NCBI GenBank assembly: GCA_900469625.1
Contig: UBXV01000035.1
Coordinates: 62,001 to 126,000, forward strand
Direction of reading: 5' to 3'
Length of the DNA stretch: 64,000 nucleotides
Source of the DNA: Hyphomicrobiales bacterium
GTDB taxonomy: Bacteria > Pseudomonadota > Alphaproteobacteria > Rhizobiales > Rhizobiaceae
Below, piece by piece: positions 7,774 to 15,730 of this stretch. The position numbers were made by a program, and so were the translations under genes. The number at the start of each line of letters is the position of its first letter. Within the stretch, counting starts at the first letter, position 1. A model generated the notes under the pieces. It made no database searches. It saw only the letters and a program-made list of their open reading frames with translations, and was not told the origin of the DNA.

Positions 7774-9471
7774 TCAGGCGGCGACGGCTTGGTCGCGCGC
7801 CAGATCCAGATCGATCGTCCTGAAGGCGCCGAGCGCCTGCGGCGGGCGGTGCGCGATAATGATGAGCGTGGTGTCGGGCAGGCACTCGCGGACACGTTGC
7901 AGCAATTGCGTTTCGGCCGCAGCGTCGAGCGCACTGGTCGCCTCGTCTAGCATCGCCCAGCGGGGCGCCTGCCCCAGCAAGCGCGCGATCGCAAGGCGCT
8001 GGCGTTCGCCACCTGACAAACCGGCCTCTGAAACCGGTTCACCGCCGTCGCTCAGACGGTGCCCCAGCCCGACCTCCGCCAACAGCATCCTGATGGCGCC
8101 AGCACCGATCTCCTCCACGCGTGACGGATAGGCGACCGCCTCTTCGAGCGTGCCGAGCGGCAAATAGGAGGACTGCGGCACGAACATCCAGCCCTCGCGC
8201 GTGCGGCTGACTTCGCCTTGCCCATGCGGCCAATAGCCGGCGATGGCCTTCATAAGGGTGGATTTTCCGATTCCGGACGCACCCTTCAGCCAGACGCATT
8301 CGCCGGGGCGCACGGACAGTTCGGCAAGGTCGAGCAGGTGGCGATCATCCGGCGTGCTAAGACGCAGGCCCGTCAGTCGCAGACCGTCAGCCCGATCTGC
8401 ATGGGCGATTGCGGACCGCGTTTGGGCGCGGCGCCGCGCATTTTCCATGAAATCATCCAGGCGCGTGCCGGTTGCCACAAGATCCGCGAGATCGCGGTAG
8501 GAGAAGATGAACCATGAAAGCGTCGTCACCACCTGCGAAAAGGCCGTGCTGAGCTGCATCAGGCCGCCGAAGGCGACATGGCCCGCGATGTAACCCGGCA
8601 GGGCGACGAACAGGGGGATGCGCAGGACCGAATGGGTGAAGGGATAGGTAAAGCTTCCGAGCACGAACTCGCGCCGGATCAGTCGCCGCCAATTCTGCGC
8701 CAGGGCGCCGAACCGCTGCTTGAACTGGCGAACCTCCGCCGCCTCGCCGCCCGCCAGCGCCACTTCGTCGAAGCTGCTGCGCCAGCGCGCCATGGCGTAG
8801 CGAAAATCCGCCTCACGATGTTGCTGCTGGGCAAAAAGCGACTTCAGGGGCTTGCCCAGCAAATGGGTGACCACGCTGCTGATGGCGACATATAGGAAGG
8901 CGGCCCAGACCATGTAGTGCGGGACCTCGATGTCGATGCCGAGCAGCGTCAGGCTCAACGGAAAATCCGCTAGCGTCCACAGGAGCGCCACGAAGGAAAA
9001 CAGCCCGACGACGCGGGAGATGAGGTCGAGTGCCTCGTTCAACGCACCCCGCACGAAGAGGCGGCAATCCTCGGCGATGCGCTGGTCAGGATTGTCAACG
9101 CGGCCGTCGGTGGCATTCGCCATGTGCCAATAGGCCTTGTCCGTGGTCCAGAGCGCGATCGCCTTTTCGGTGAGCTTCTGCCGCCAGCGGATTTCAAGGA
9201 TCTTGCGCAGATATTCCGCGATCAGATGCCGCGCCGAATTCAGGCCGACAATGATGGCGAACACCCCGATCTGCGCGAGGATGGCCGGACCGTCGATCTT
9301 TTCGATCGCGGAGTAGAAGGCGCCGGTCCATTCGATCAGGCGCACGCTCGCGTAGACGCTGCCGAGCGTCAATGCGATGACGATGCCCAAGAGGGCCAGA
9401 TCGGTTTTTCCGCCGGGGTGGCGGATGCAGATGGCAATCAGGCGCTGGAATTGTCCGGCTAGCTTCAGCAT
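7774..9471 (-). CDS. SbmA/BacA-related ABC transporter with fused ATPase domain
   Basis: 565-aa half-transporter: an SbmA/BacA/YddA-type membrane domain (helices around IVIALTLGSVYASV, ILAQIGVFAIIVGL, FLYVAISSVVTHLLG; family motifs NPDQRIAED and WRxxLTxxxxxxW) followed by an ATPase with Walker A GASGIGKST, signature LSGGERQRLAIARLL and Walker B WAMLDEATSALD. I chose ATG at 9471, with a GGA 8 bases upstream, rather than GTG at 9519, which lies inside a perfect 23-base palindrome. Relatives include YddA and mycobacterial Rv1819c, a B12/hydrophilic-solute importer. Placed behind a haem-type TonB receptor with no HmuTUV genes in sight, it may be the inner-membrane step of this pathway, but substrate and direction are inferred. 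Confidence 0.9.
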   Translation of the reverse strand: MLKLAGQFQRLIAICIRHPGGKTDLALLGIVIALTLGSVYASVRLIEWTGAFYSAIEKIDGPAILAQIGVFAIIVGLNSARHLIAEYLRKILEIRWRQKLTEKAIALWTTDKAYWHMANATDGRVDNPDQRIAEDCRLFVRGALNEALDLISRVVGLFSFVALLWTLADFPLSLTLLGIDIEVPHYMVWAAFLYVAISSVVTHLLGKPLKSLFAQQQHREADFRYAMARWRSSFDEVALAGGEAAEVRQFKQRFGALAQNWRRLIRREFVLGSFTYPFTHSVLRIPLFVALPGYIAGHVAFGGLMQLSTAFSQVVTTLSWFIFSYRDLADLVATGTRLDDFMENARRRAQTRSAIAHADRADGLRLTGLRLSTPDDRHLLDLAELSVRPGECVWLKGASGIGKSTLMKAIAGYWPHGQGEVSRTREGWMFVPQSSYLPLGTLEEAVAYPSRVEEIGAGAIRMLLAEVGLGHRLSDGGEPVSEAGLSGGERQRLAIARLLGQAPRWAMLDEATSALDAAAETQLLQRVRECLPDTTLIIIAHRPPQALGAFRTIDLDLARDQAVAA

Positions 9472-9496
9472 GACTTCGTCCGTCAGATCGAGGGGT

Positions 9497-9519
9497 GTGG
9501 ACGCGCGACGCGCGTCCAC
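9497..9519. terminator. Perfect 11-1-11 palindrome between receptor and ABC genes
   Basis: GTGGACGCGCG-A-CGCGCGTCCAC, a 23-base perfect palindrome located 12 bases after the TonB-receptor stop and 25 bases before the ABC start. In RNA it gives a very stable hairpin; with no U-tract, a role in attenuation, mRNA processing or 3' protection of the receptor message is more likely than full termination. Confidence 0.55.
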
Positions 9520-9531
9520 GTCAGGTCGGGG

Positions 9532-11850
9532 CTAGAAGCGAACCGTGGCGCCCAGCTTGAACGTCCGGCCGGGAGCGGTCTGCAGCTCGAGCGGATTGAC
9601 ATTTGCGACCGCAGCCGAACTTGGAACGCGCTGAAAACCCGTGACGGTATTCGGGAAATAGCGACGATCGAAGATGTTCTGGATGCCGGCGGTCAGTTCC
9701 ACGTTTTCGCGCGGCTGCCATTTGGCGTAGGTGTCGAAGACGGCGTAGCCAGTCGACAGGAAGTAACCCGGATCGCTACTTTCGGTGCGGCCGGCCGCAA
9801 AGGTGCCGAAGAGTTCGAACTGCAGCCCGTAATCTGGCAGCTCGTGCTTCAGCCCGAGGACGGCGGTGAGCGGCGTCGCGCCGTCAAAGGCGGTCGTTGC
9901 AGCGCCCGAGGAAACGCGCTGGCGTCCCTTGGTCCAGGTGATGTTGGCCGACGCGGTCGTGTTGTCGAAGACTTCGTATTCGCCGCCGAACTCGATGCCC
10001 CAGAGCTTGACGTCCTCGACGTTGTTCGACGTGTAGCCAACGACCGGTATGCCACCCGGCGCAATGATGTCAACCGGCTGCAGGCTGCGAATGAAATTCG
10101 TATAGTCGGCATAGAACGTCGCGACGGTAAAGTAGCCGCGATCGAGTTCACCGCGCAGACCGATCTCGTAGCTCTCAACCGACTCCGGCTTGAGGGCGGG
10201 GTTCGGCACCAGATACGAACCGCTAAACGGATCGCTGCTTGATTGGAAGAGCTGCGCCGAGGTCGGCATCTTGAAGCCTTCGCCATAGGAGGCATAGGCC
10301 GAATAGATGTCGTCGAACTTGTAGATCGCTCCGACGCGCTTCAGGAGCTCGGTCTTGTCCTCTTTCTCCGGACGGAAGCCCGGCAGGCCCGGATAGGAGG
10401 CGTCACCCGTCGGGTCGATCGAGTAATGGGCAAGGCGGACGCCCGGATTGACGGTCAGCTGGCCATCGAAGAATTCGATGCTGTCCTGCAGGTAGAAATC
10501 GGCGCGCTCGGTGGTCACCCGCGGGAAGCTGAAGCCCTGGTTGATCGCGGTCGTCGTGGTCCCGGTCAGCGAATTGAAGGTCCGGTTGATGCCGGCATAG
10601 TCGCCCCTGGTCCGGTCGCCATCAAAGCCATAAGTCAGCGTGTGTCGGGTCGCCCCCAGATCGAAGGACGACTGCAGCTGGATATCGGCCTCGAAGAACT
10701 CCTCGCTATAGTCGCGATACTGCTCGTGCACCTGGTAGCGATTGGAATAGACGCGGCGCTGACGGCTGTCGGTCACGCGCTTCTGCGGCGACCAGGACAG
10801 GTTCCAGTTGACGCTGTCGAGCCACGCAGCACCCACCTGCCAATCGTGTTCGAGCGCGATGCGCTTGCGGCTCATCTCGAGGTCGCGCGGGTAACTGTCG
10901 TTGAGATACGTTGTCGTTGTCGGCAAACCCGTGGTCAACGCGCCCATTTCGTAAAGCTGCAGGATGTCGGTATCGCGGCCGAACAGTTCGCCCGTCAGCT
11001 TGAACGTGTGCTCGCCATCTGGCGTCCAGACGATCTTGGCCAGTGCATTGTTGACGTCGGTATCGGCCGGGAAGAGCTGATCGCAACCGATGGTGCTACG
11101 CGTGCAACCCCAGCTGCCGCCATCAGCGCGCGCCTTGCCGAGTTCGGCCTCGCGGGATGAAACCTGGCCATAGCTTCCAAGCACCTGGACATCGCCGAAA
11201 TCATAGGCCCCGGTGACCTGCTTGCGCCAGCTGTTGTCGAGGCTGTCGAAACTGGTACTCACTTCGAGCGCCCAGGGCTTCGTCGGATCGACCAAGAGGT
11301 CGGACGGGTCGAGCGTGCGGAACATGACCGCACCGCCGAGCGCGTCGGCGCCCCAGAGCACCGAGTTCGGGCCGCGAACGATCTCGACGGCCTTGAAGTT
11401 GCTCATGTCGAAGAAGTCGCGGCTGCCGTCGGTGATCCCTTCCTGGATCCGCGAGCCGTCAACCGTCAACTGCACGCGGTTGCCGCCCATGCCGCGGATC
11501 GTGAACGCGTTCAATTGCCCCCAGGGATTGGTGATCGAGGTCCGTCGGTCGACGCTGACGCCCGGCTCGTAACGAACGAGGTCCTGAATATCCCGGACAT
11601 TGTGATCGACGATATCTTCGCGGGTGATGACCGAGATCGATTGCGGGACGTCGAGCACTTTTTTCGGCTGACGCGTCGAGGTGACGACGATCCGTTCAAG
11701 CGCAGTTGCCTCCGGTTCCGCGCGCTTCGTCTTTTTCTGCGCGTCTTGCGCGCCGGCACTCGTGGCCAGCACCAGCACAATTGCCGTCGAGCAGGCGAGG
11801 CGCTGTCCCAGGCCTCTTCCAGTTGGCGCGTCGCTCAAAGTTCTCGTCAT
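9532..11850 (-). CDS. TonB-dependent haem/haemoglobin-type outer-membrane receptor
   Basis: 772-aa receptor: signal peptide (LACSTAIVLVLATSAGAQ), TonB box (ERIVVTST) near residue 51, plug domain (SISVITREDI, VRYEPGVSVDRR, GNRVQLTVDG), then a 22-strand barrel ending in TFKLGATVRF with the terminal Phe. The region YGEGFKMPTSAQLF...VPNPALKPES corresponds to the FRAP/NPNL block of haem receptors. No histidine lies between the two motifs, although HemR-type receptors have a haem-ligating His there, so another ligand or mode is possible. It is the first gene of the operon, with an iron-responsive operator about 50 bases upstream. The total length is normal for the haemoglobin/transferrin receptor subfamily. 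Confidence 0.93.
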   Translation of the reverse strand: MTRTLSDAPTGRGLGQRLACSTAIVLVLATSAGAQDAQKKTKRAEPEATALERIVVTSTRQPKKVLDVPQSISVITREDIVDHNVRDIQDLVRYEPGVSVDRRTSITNPWGQLNAFTIRGMGGNRVQLTVDGSRIQEGITDGSRDFFDMSNFKAVEIVRGPNSVLWGADALGGAVMFRTLDPSDLLVDPTKPWALEVSTSFDSLDNSWRKQVTGAYDFGDVQVLGSYGQVSSREAELGKARADGGSWGCTRSTIGCDQLFPADTDVNNALAKIVWTPDGEHTFKLTGELFGRDTDILQLYEMGALTTGLPTTTTYLNDSYPRDLEMSRKRIALEHDWQVGAAWLDSVNWNLSWSPQKRVTDSRQRRVYSNRYQVHEQYRDYSEEFFEADIQLQSSFDLGATRHTLTYGFDGDRTRGDYAGINRTFNSLTGTTTTAINQGFSFPRVTTERADFYLQDSIEFFDGQLTVNPGVRLAHYSIDPTGDASYPGLPGFRPEKEDKTELLKRVGAIYKFDDIYSAYASYGEGFKMPTSAQLFQSSSDPFSGSYLVPNPALKPESVESYEIGLRGELDRGYFTVATFYADYTNFIRSLQPVDIIAPGGIPVVGYTSNNVEDVKLWGIEFGGEYEVFDNTTASANITWTKGRQRVSSGAATTAFDGATPLTAVLGLKHELPDYGLQFELFGTFAAGRTESSDPGYFLSTGYAVFDTYAKWQPRENVELTAGIQNIFDRRYFPNTVTGFQRVPSSAAVANVNPLELQTAPGRTFKLGATVRF

Positions 11851-11897
11851 ACCCAGCCCCCGGGATCAAAACAAAATCAACGGGCGCCTTGTAATTA

Positions 11898-11920
11898 AAC
11901 TTGAGTCAAAGAATCAAGTT
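11898..11920. promoter_or_regulatory. Iron-responsive (RirA-type IRO box) operator
   Basis: AACTTGA-N9-TCAAGTT is a perfect 7-bp inverted repeat with a 9-base spacer. It fits the TGA-N9-TCA consensus of the rhizobial iron-responsive operator bound by RirA. It lies 47 bases upstream of the TonB receptor start and upstream of the divergent hugZ-like fragment, so it could control both directions under iron sufficiency. Confidence 0.75.
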
Positions 11921-12195
11921 CAAATATGATAAAAACACTCAAATTTTAGGGGCAGCCAAAAACCGGAGGGGCGGCAGTGCAAAAATTGCCCGCCGAACGG
12001 CGCAAAAACAAAAACATGGTCAGGGGAAAATGCTTGCCAGCGACGCCAGTTTCGACTGGAAGATGACTTTAAGTCTAACCACCCGTCACGAAAGAACAAT
12101 CGCCGAATCAGCAACCCAGGAACGAAGCATCCGAGGTTTGCACCCGACTTTAACGGCGCCAATGCGAGGAAAGACATGCATGAATGGGGGAGCCC

Positions 12196-12357
12196 ATGAC
12201 GAATACAACCGTAAGTCACACAACACCGCGCGGCATCGAGATCGCCGCCGGCTTGGGCACGGCCTTTGATGCGGTGAAGGCCGCACGGAACCTGTTGCGC
12301 ACAGCCCGGGTCGCAGCCCTCGCAACACTAGATCCCATCCATCCACCATGGCGATAG
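12196..12357 (+). pseudogene. Truncated HugZ/HutZ-like haem-degrading protein gene
   Basis: An open frame of 53 codons starts at ATG 12196 (GGGGGAG just upstream). It encodes DAVKAARNLLRTARVAALAT followed by LD, the N-terminal helix and first strand of HugZ/HutZ haem-utilisation flavin-oxidase-like proteins (family pattern AARxLLRxxRxxALATLD). After that the sequence changes to PIHPPWR and stops; no continuation of the family appears in any frame to 12480. Intact proteins are some 170-250 residues, so about three quarters are missing. Its divergent placement across the iron box from the haem operon supports the assignment and suggests a recent deletion or recombination breakpoint near 12325. 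Confidence 0.6.
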
Positions 12358-12482
12358 CTGGCGTCGCGCCCGATCGCTTGCAAACGTCCGATCCGCACAG
12401 GTGGCGAAACAGCTGGCAAATTGATCTTCGATGCTGCGAGCACGGGACGTGGCCATTCATGCGCTCCATTTATGATGCATAT

Positions 12483-12818
12483 CTAAAATGTTGCCTCTTT
12501 CAATGGCCAAACTTCAACGACGCCGTGCGCCACCGCACAAGGCACATGCGAAACCTTCTCGATGGCAGCGGCCAGATCGGGGGCCTCGATGATGGCAAAG
12601 CCCGCAATAGGCAAGGCCGACGACATGAACGGTCCATCGCGCGTTTCCATGTCACGGGCCTCTGGATTGCGGACCTGCACCGGCGTGCCTGCTATCCCGA
12701 TCACAGCGCCTTCGGACCGAAGTTTGGCGTCCTGGGCATGTGCGGCGTCTCTGACAGCTTGGGATGTGCGGTCGTAGCCGGCCGCGTCGCCATATCCGAT
12801 TGTGATGAACTTGGGCAT
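12483..12818 (-). CDS. YCII-related domain protein
   Basis: 111-aa protein starting at ATG 12818 with an excellent AAGGAG upstream. It has the YCII fold pattern: N-terminal strand MPKFITIGYGD, a central GIAGTPVQVRN, a D-G-P-F loop (RDGPFMSSALPIAGFAIIE), and C-terminal VAHGVVEVWPL. YCII-like proteins are dimeric alpha/beta-barrel proteins, often beside ECF sigma factors; no sigma-factor gene is recognisable here. Function is unknown; a conserved His/Asp pair has been proposed as catalytic in the family. The gene is monocistronic. Confidence 0.82.
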   Translation of the reverse strand: MPKFITIGYGDAAGYDRTSQAVRDAAHAQDAKLRSEGAVIGIAGTPVQVRNPEARDMETRDGPFMSSALPIAGFAIIEAPDLAAAIEKVSHVPCAVAHGVVEVWPLKEATF

Positions 12819-13465
12819 GGTCTCGTCTCCTTCCGGGGAGTTTGAGCTGCGCTTCGGCCGCAGCGGCGTCATAGGCGCCTCGCAGACGGTCCGACACCGT
12901 GGGACCGTCATGGGGGTTCGGTATGCCGAGATGGCGCTCTCTCATCTCGGCCTGAATGCGTCCTGCAACGCCTGGCCCCTTCTTCGAGCGCCTGATTGCG
13001 GGTCCCCCATTCCGGTGTTGCAGGGGGAAACCGTCGTCCCCAGGCGCCGGGAGCAGAGCGATCGACTTTTCGGTCAGGCCGTAAATCGGTCGCTGTTTGT
13101 GGTTTGGACATCGGAATGCGTCAGCAGGCCCTCAGCGACCAATTTCTTGAGCCTGGCTCATAGAATGTGAGCCGCGATCCCTTCGAGCGAATGGCTGAGG
13201 ATTCGCGAACATGCTGTCCCGCAGGATTATCACGAGCAGCTCTGCGGCCAGATTGATTGCGCAACTGGATCGCATCTTCATCTCGCAGTGTGGCAAATCT
13301 GATTGCATAATGCAACCTGTTGTACCGCAACACTGGTCGCAGGCTTATGCAGGAAAAGGTGGTACCTGCCCTTCGATCCCCGTCGCCGTCGACTATTGAC
13401 CCTGCTTGAACTCTTGGGCTCCTTGTCAAAGTTCACCGTCCTTTCCCAGGGCTGCGAGAGCCACT
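12819..13465. other. Intergenic stretch without a convincing gene
   Basis: About 650 bases upstream of the YCII gene and downstream of the TetR gene at 14050. Small frames exist on both strands but lack family resemblance. At 13301-13324, on the minus strand, it contains CATTATGCAATC, matching only the XerC-like half of the 24-bp repeat described elsewhere in the window; the other half is not conserved. Confidence 0.3.
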
Positions 13466-14050
13466 TCACCGAGGTTTGCTGGCCCTATCAGCCACAGCTT
13501 TTGCGATCAGCGACGTTAATACCGATGTGGCGATCTGCTGGGATATCGCCCCGGCCTGTGTCTCGCTGGCAAGTGCCTCCGCTGCGCCTAAAAGACCGAC
13601 GCACACAGGACGGAAGTGCTCGTCTTGCAGGTCGGAGAATGGCCGAAGGGCATCACACATCAGCTCGACGTAAACGTTGAGCATGAGCCGTTGCTGCGCG
13701 GCCATCTCCTCCGTCCCTTTTAGAGCAGCGGAGATGGCAAGAGCTTCCGGACCAAACTGGGCAAGGCAACTGAAATAGGCTTCGCTGATAACCTTAGCTA
13801 CGGCGTCGAGCTCAGTTGGCGCTTCATGAAGAGCAGAGCGGAGCCATTGGACATAGTTTTCCTCCAACCGCTTGAACAGCGCCACCAAAAGGCCGGCCCG
13901 GGTTGAAAAGTGTTCGTATGCGATCGGACGACTGACCCCTGCTTTTGCCGCCAAGGTCCCGAGCGTCAGCTCATCCACGCTCTGATTCCGGACGATTTCC
14001 ATCGCGACATCGAGCATCTGTTCGCGACGCATATCTTTCTTGAGCTTCAC
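13466..14050 (-). CDS. TetR/AcrR-family transcriptional regulator
   Basis: 194-aa regulator when read from GTG 14050 (AAGGGGG about 7 bases upstream); GTG at 14065 is an alternative but would place the ribosome-binding site against the operator. The helix-turn-helix is clear: MLDVAMEIVRNQSVDELTLG, TLAAKAGVSRPIAYEHFSTR, AGLLVALFKR. The rest is a helical ligand-binding domain. It is divergent from an imine-reductase-like gene with a palindrome between them, so it probably represses that gene and itself in response to a small-molecule substrate. Confidence 0.88.
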   Translation of the reverse strand: MKLKKDMRREQMLDVAMEIVRNQSVDELTLGTLAAKAGVSRPIAYEHFSTRAGLLVALFKRLEENYVQWLRSALHEAPTELDAVAKVISEAYFSCLAQFGPEALAISAALKGTEEMAAQQRLMLNVYVELMCDALRPFSDLQDEHFRPVCVGLLGAAEALASETQAGAISQQIATSVLTSLIAKAVADRASKPR

Positions 14051-14069
14051 ATTTCCCCCTTGCACAGAA

Positions 14070-14086
14070 ACTTACAATCTGTAAGT
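14070..14086. promoter_or_regulatory. TetR-type palindromic operator
   Basis: ACTTACA-ATC-TGTAAGT is a perfect 17-base palindrome lying 20 bases upstream of the TetR start and 35 bases upstream of the dehydrogenase start. Symmetry, spacing and location between divergent genes are typical of a TetR autoregulatory operator. Confidence 0.65.
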
Positions 14087-14120
14087 TACAGTATGTAGCA
14101 TCTTAGTCAAGGATGACGCG

Positions 14121-14990
14121 ATGAGTGACGTAGCCGTGATCGGGCTGGGACGTATGGGTAGTGCGCTCGCCAAGGCGCTTGTGACTTCCGGCAAAAGCGT
14201 CACTGTCTGGAATCGAAGCCAAGGCAAAACGGACGCTCTGGAGCGCATCGGCGCCCTGAAGGCGGAAACGCCAGCCGCTGCTATTGCCAGCAGCAGTACG
14301 CTCATCGTCTGCTTGTCGGACTATGCTGCAACGTCGATCGTCCTCGATGAGTGCCACGCAACCGATTTGCTTGAAGGAAAGACCCTCGTCCAACTCACGT
14401 CAGGCACGCCGAAGCAAGCTCGCCATCTCGAGCAGTGGGTGGAGGCCCGTGGAGGAAGCTATCTCGACGGCGCAATTTCGGCCTGGCCCGATCAGATCGG
14501 TGGACCGGAAGCCTCGATTGTCATCGCCGGGCGAGAAAGCGTCTTAACCTCGGTCGGGCCAATCTTGCAGCTGCTGGCTCCAAATCTTTCTCACGTCGGG
14601 ACTGACATCGGCCGCGCAAAGATTCTCTTCAATGCGGCGCTTTCCTATTTCGCCGGACACTGGATTGGCTTCAGCCATGGGGCGGCAATGTACGCGGCGG
14701 AAGGGATGGACATCGCTGAGTTTGGCGAAACTATCGCTGCCCTGTCACCAATGTTTGCAGACGATGTGCGTCACATGGGACGGGCTATTGCAGGGGACAG
14801 ATTCGCCGATCCTCAAAGCACCATCAGGTCGGTTGGTGTGGACATTTCCAGGCTTGTGGAAATGGCGGATGATTTGAATATCAGTTCCGCGTTTCCCGAA
14901 TTTGCTGCCGATCTCTTTCGCAACGCTGCAGAGGCAGGGTATGGCGCAGAGGAGCACTGTGCAATCTACAAAGTCATTCGCACGCGATGA
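14121..14990 (+). CDS. NAD(P)-binding imine reductase / hydroxyisobutyrate dehydrogenase-like oxidoreductase
   Basis: 289-aa protein starting at ATG 14121 after AAGG. An N-terminal Rossmann motif VAVIGLGRMGSALAKALV is followed by VTVWNRSQGK, where Asn-Arg-Ser after the second strand favours NADP. The C-terminal all-alpha dimerisation domain (GRAKILFNAALSYFAGHWIGF...GAAMYAAEGMD) resembles imine reductases and the 6-phosphogluconate-dehydrogenase superfamily. The canonical beta-HAD catalytic lysine is not evident in the GRAKILFNA helix at the expected place, which points towards the imine-reductase branch. It is controlled by the divergent TetR. The natural substrate is unknown. Confidence 0.8.
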   Translation: MSDVAVIGLGRMGSALAKALVTSGKSVTVWNRSQGKTDALERIGALKAETPAAAIASSSTLIVCLSDYAATSIVLDECHATDLLEGKTLVQLTSGTPKQARHLEQWVEARGGSYLDGAISAWPDQIGGPEASIVIAGRESVLTSVGPILQLLAPNLSHVGTDIGRAKILFNAALSYFAGHWIGFSHGAAMYAAEGMDIAEFGETIAALSPMFADDVRHMGRAIAGDRFADPQSTIRSVGVDISRLVEMADDLNISSAFPEFAADLFRNAAEAGYGAEEHCAIYKVIRTR

Positions 14991-15129
14991 GTAACGTCAG
15001 TATGTCGCCTCCAATGCACGAGGCTCCATGTCGAGGATCGCACGAGGTAGGAAGCTTCCTGACGGGCGCAAGTGGTGGCCTGCAGGCCCAAGTTCCGTTC
15101 AGGAGCGTCCGCGTAAATAGACCGCCCCC

Positions 15130-15375
15130 TCACCTATCCGCCCTGACCAGCGGCCGCGCGATATCGATGATGTCGTCTCGGGCGGCCGTGGGTTCATCCT
15201 TCGAAGAGGCGATGCCAAGCCCGATCCTGGAGCCCGCTCCCCTCACCTTTCGAAGCTCGAAATTGCGGTTGGGCAGATCCAGCATCAATTCCGGTGCAAA
15301 GCCGATGCCAAGACCGGCCGAAACCAGCGACACCGCTGCGCTTCCTTCCGAAAGGTGCTCGGTCCCAACGGTTGA
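15130..15375 (-). pseudogene. C-terminal fragment of a LysR regulator
   Basis: The minus-strand frame reads AAVSLVSAGLGIGFAPELML...DLPNRNFELRKVRG...ARDDIIDIARPLVRADR and ends with a stop at 15130. It is clearly homologous to the last 70 residues of the intact LysR at 59243-60133 (LVSAGLGIGFAPEWTKDLPN, then RDDIIDIARSLARPGR). The DNA-binding N-terminus is missing; the frame runs directly into the stop of the cupin gene. It is a relic of a regulator, perhaps of the neighbouring catabolic operon or brought by recombination. Confidence 0.75.
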
Positions 15376-15720
15376 TTAGTTTTCGTTCGAAACCTGTAAG
15401 AATTCATCCCGGCGTGGAGTAAACGTATCAATCAGAAGGCCATTCGTCAGCGCGACGACGCCATGGACGAGATTGGGCGCAACGATGAAGCTACTGCCCG
15501 GTCCCAGTCGGGTCGTGACGCCGTCGACCGTGACATCGAAGCTGCCTTCTGCAACGTAACTTACCTGTGTGTGCGGATGCGAATGAAGCGCACCGATGGC
15601 GTCCTTGTCGAACCGGAAGGCCACGAGCATGAGTTCTGGACGCTGGCTCAACACCGCTCGGCTATTGCCAGGCGCGGTTTCGGTCCAGACCGTATCTTCA
15701 GGCAATGAATAATACTGCAA
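15376..15720 (-). CDS. KdgF-like cupin (unsaturated uronate linearisation)
   Basis: 114-aa cupin starting at TTG 15720 behind a strong AAGGAG. The barrel motifs are GALHSHPHTQVSYVAEGSFD (metal-binding His residues) and PNLVHGVVALTNGLLIDTF, close to KdgF proteins that open 4,5-unsaturated galacturonate/mannuronate to the linear keto form. It is the last gene of an operon with kduD and kduI, which act on the next intermediates, so this function fits the context well. A gene upstream in the same direction ends 10 bases before its start. Annotation as a generic cupin is the fallback. Confidence 0.82.
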   Translation of the reverse strand: MQYYSLPEDTVWTETAPGNSRAVLSQRPELMLVAFRFDKDAIGALHSHPHTQVSYVAEGSFDVTVDGVTTRLGPGSSFIVAPNLVHGVVALTNGLLIDTFTPRRDEFLQVSNEN

Positions 15721-15730
15721 TTTGATCTCC

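Noticed and set aside
9472-9519. GTG 9519 as start of the SbmA-like ABC gene
   Set aside because: It lies within a perfect palindrome and lacks a ribosome-binding site; ATG 9471 is better placed.
12908-13111. Sigma-factor remnant beside the YCII gene
   Set aside because: YCII genes often neighbour ECF sigma factors, so I looked for one; no sigma region 2 or 4 motif is present.
13301-13324. Sixth dif-like site in opposite orientation (CATTATGCAATC on the minus strand)
   Set aside because: Only the XerC-like half is preserved; the other arm has almost no agreement with the five 24-mers, so it is left as a weak similarity.
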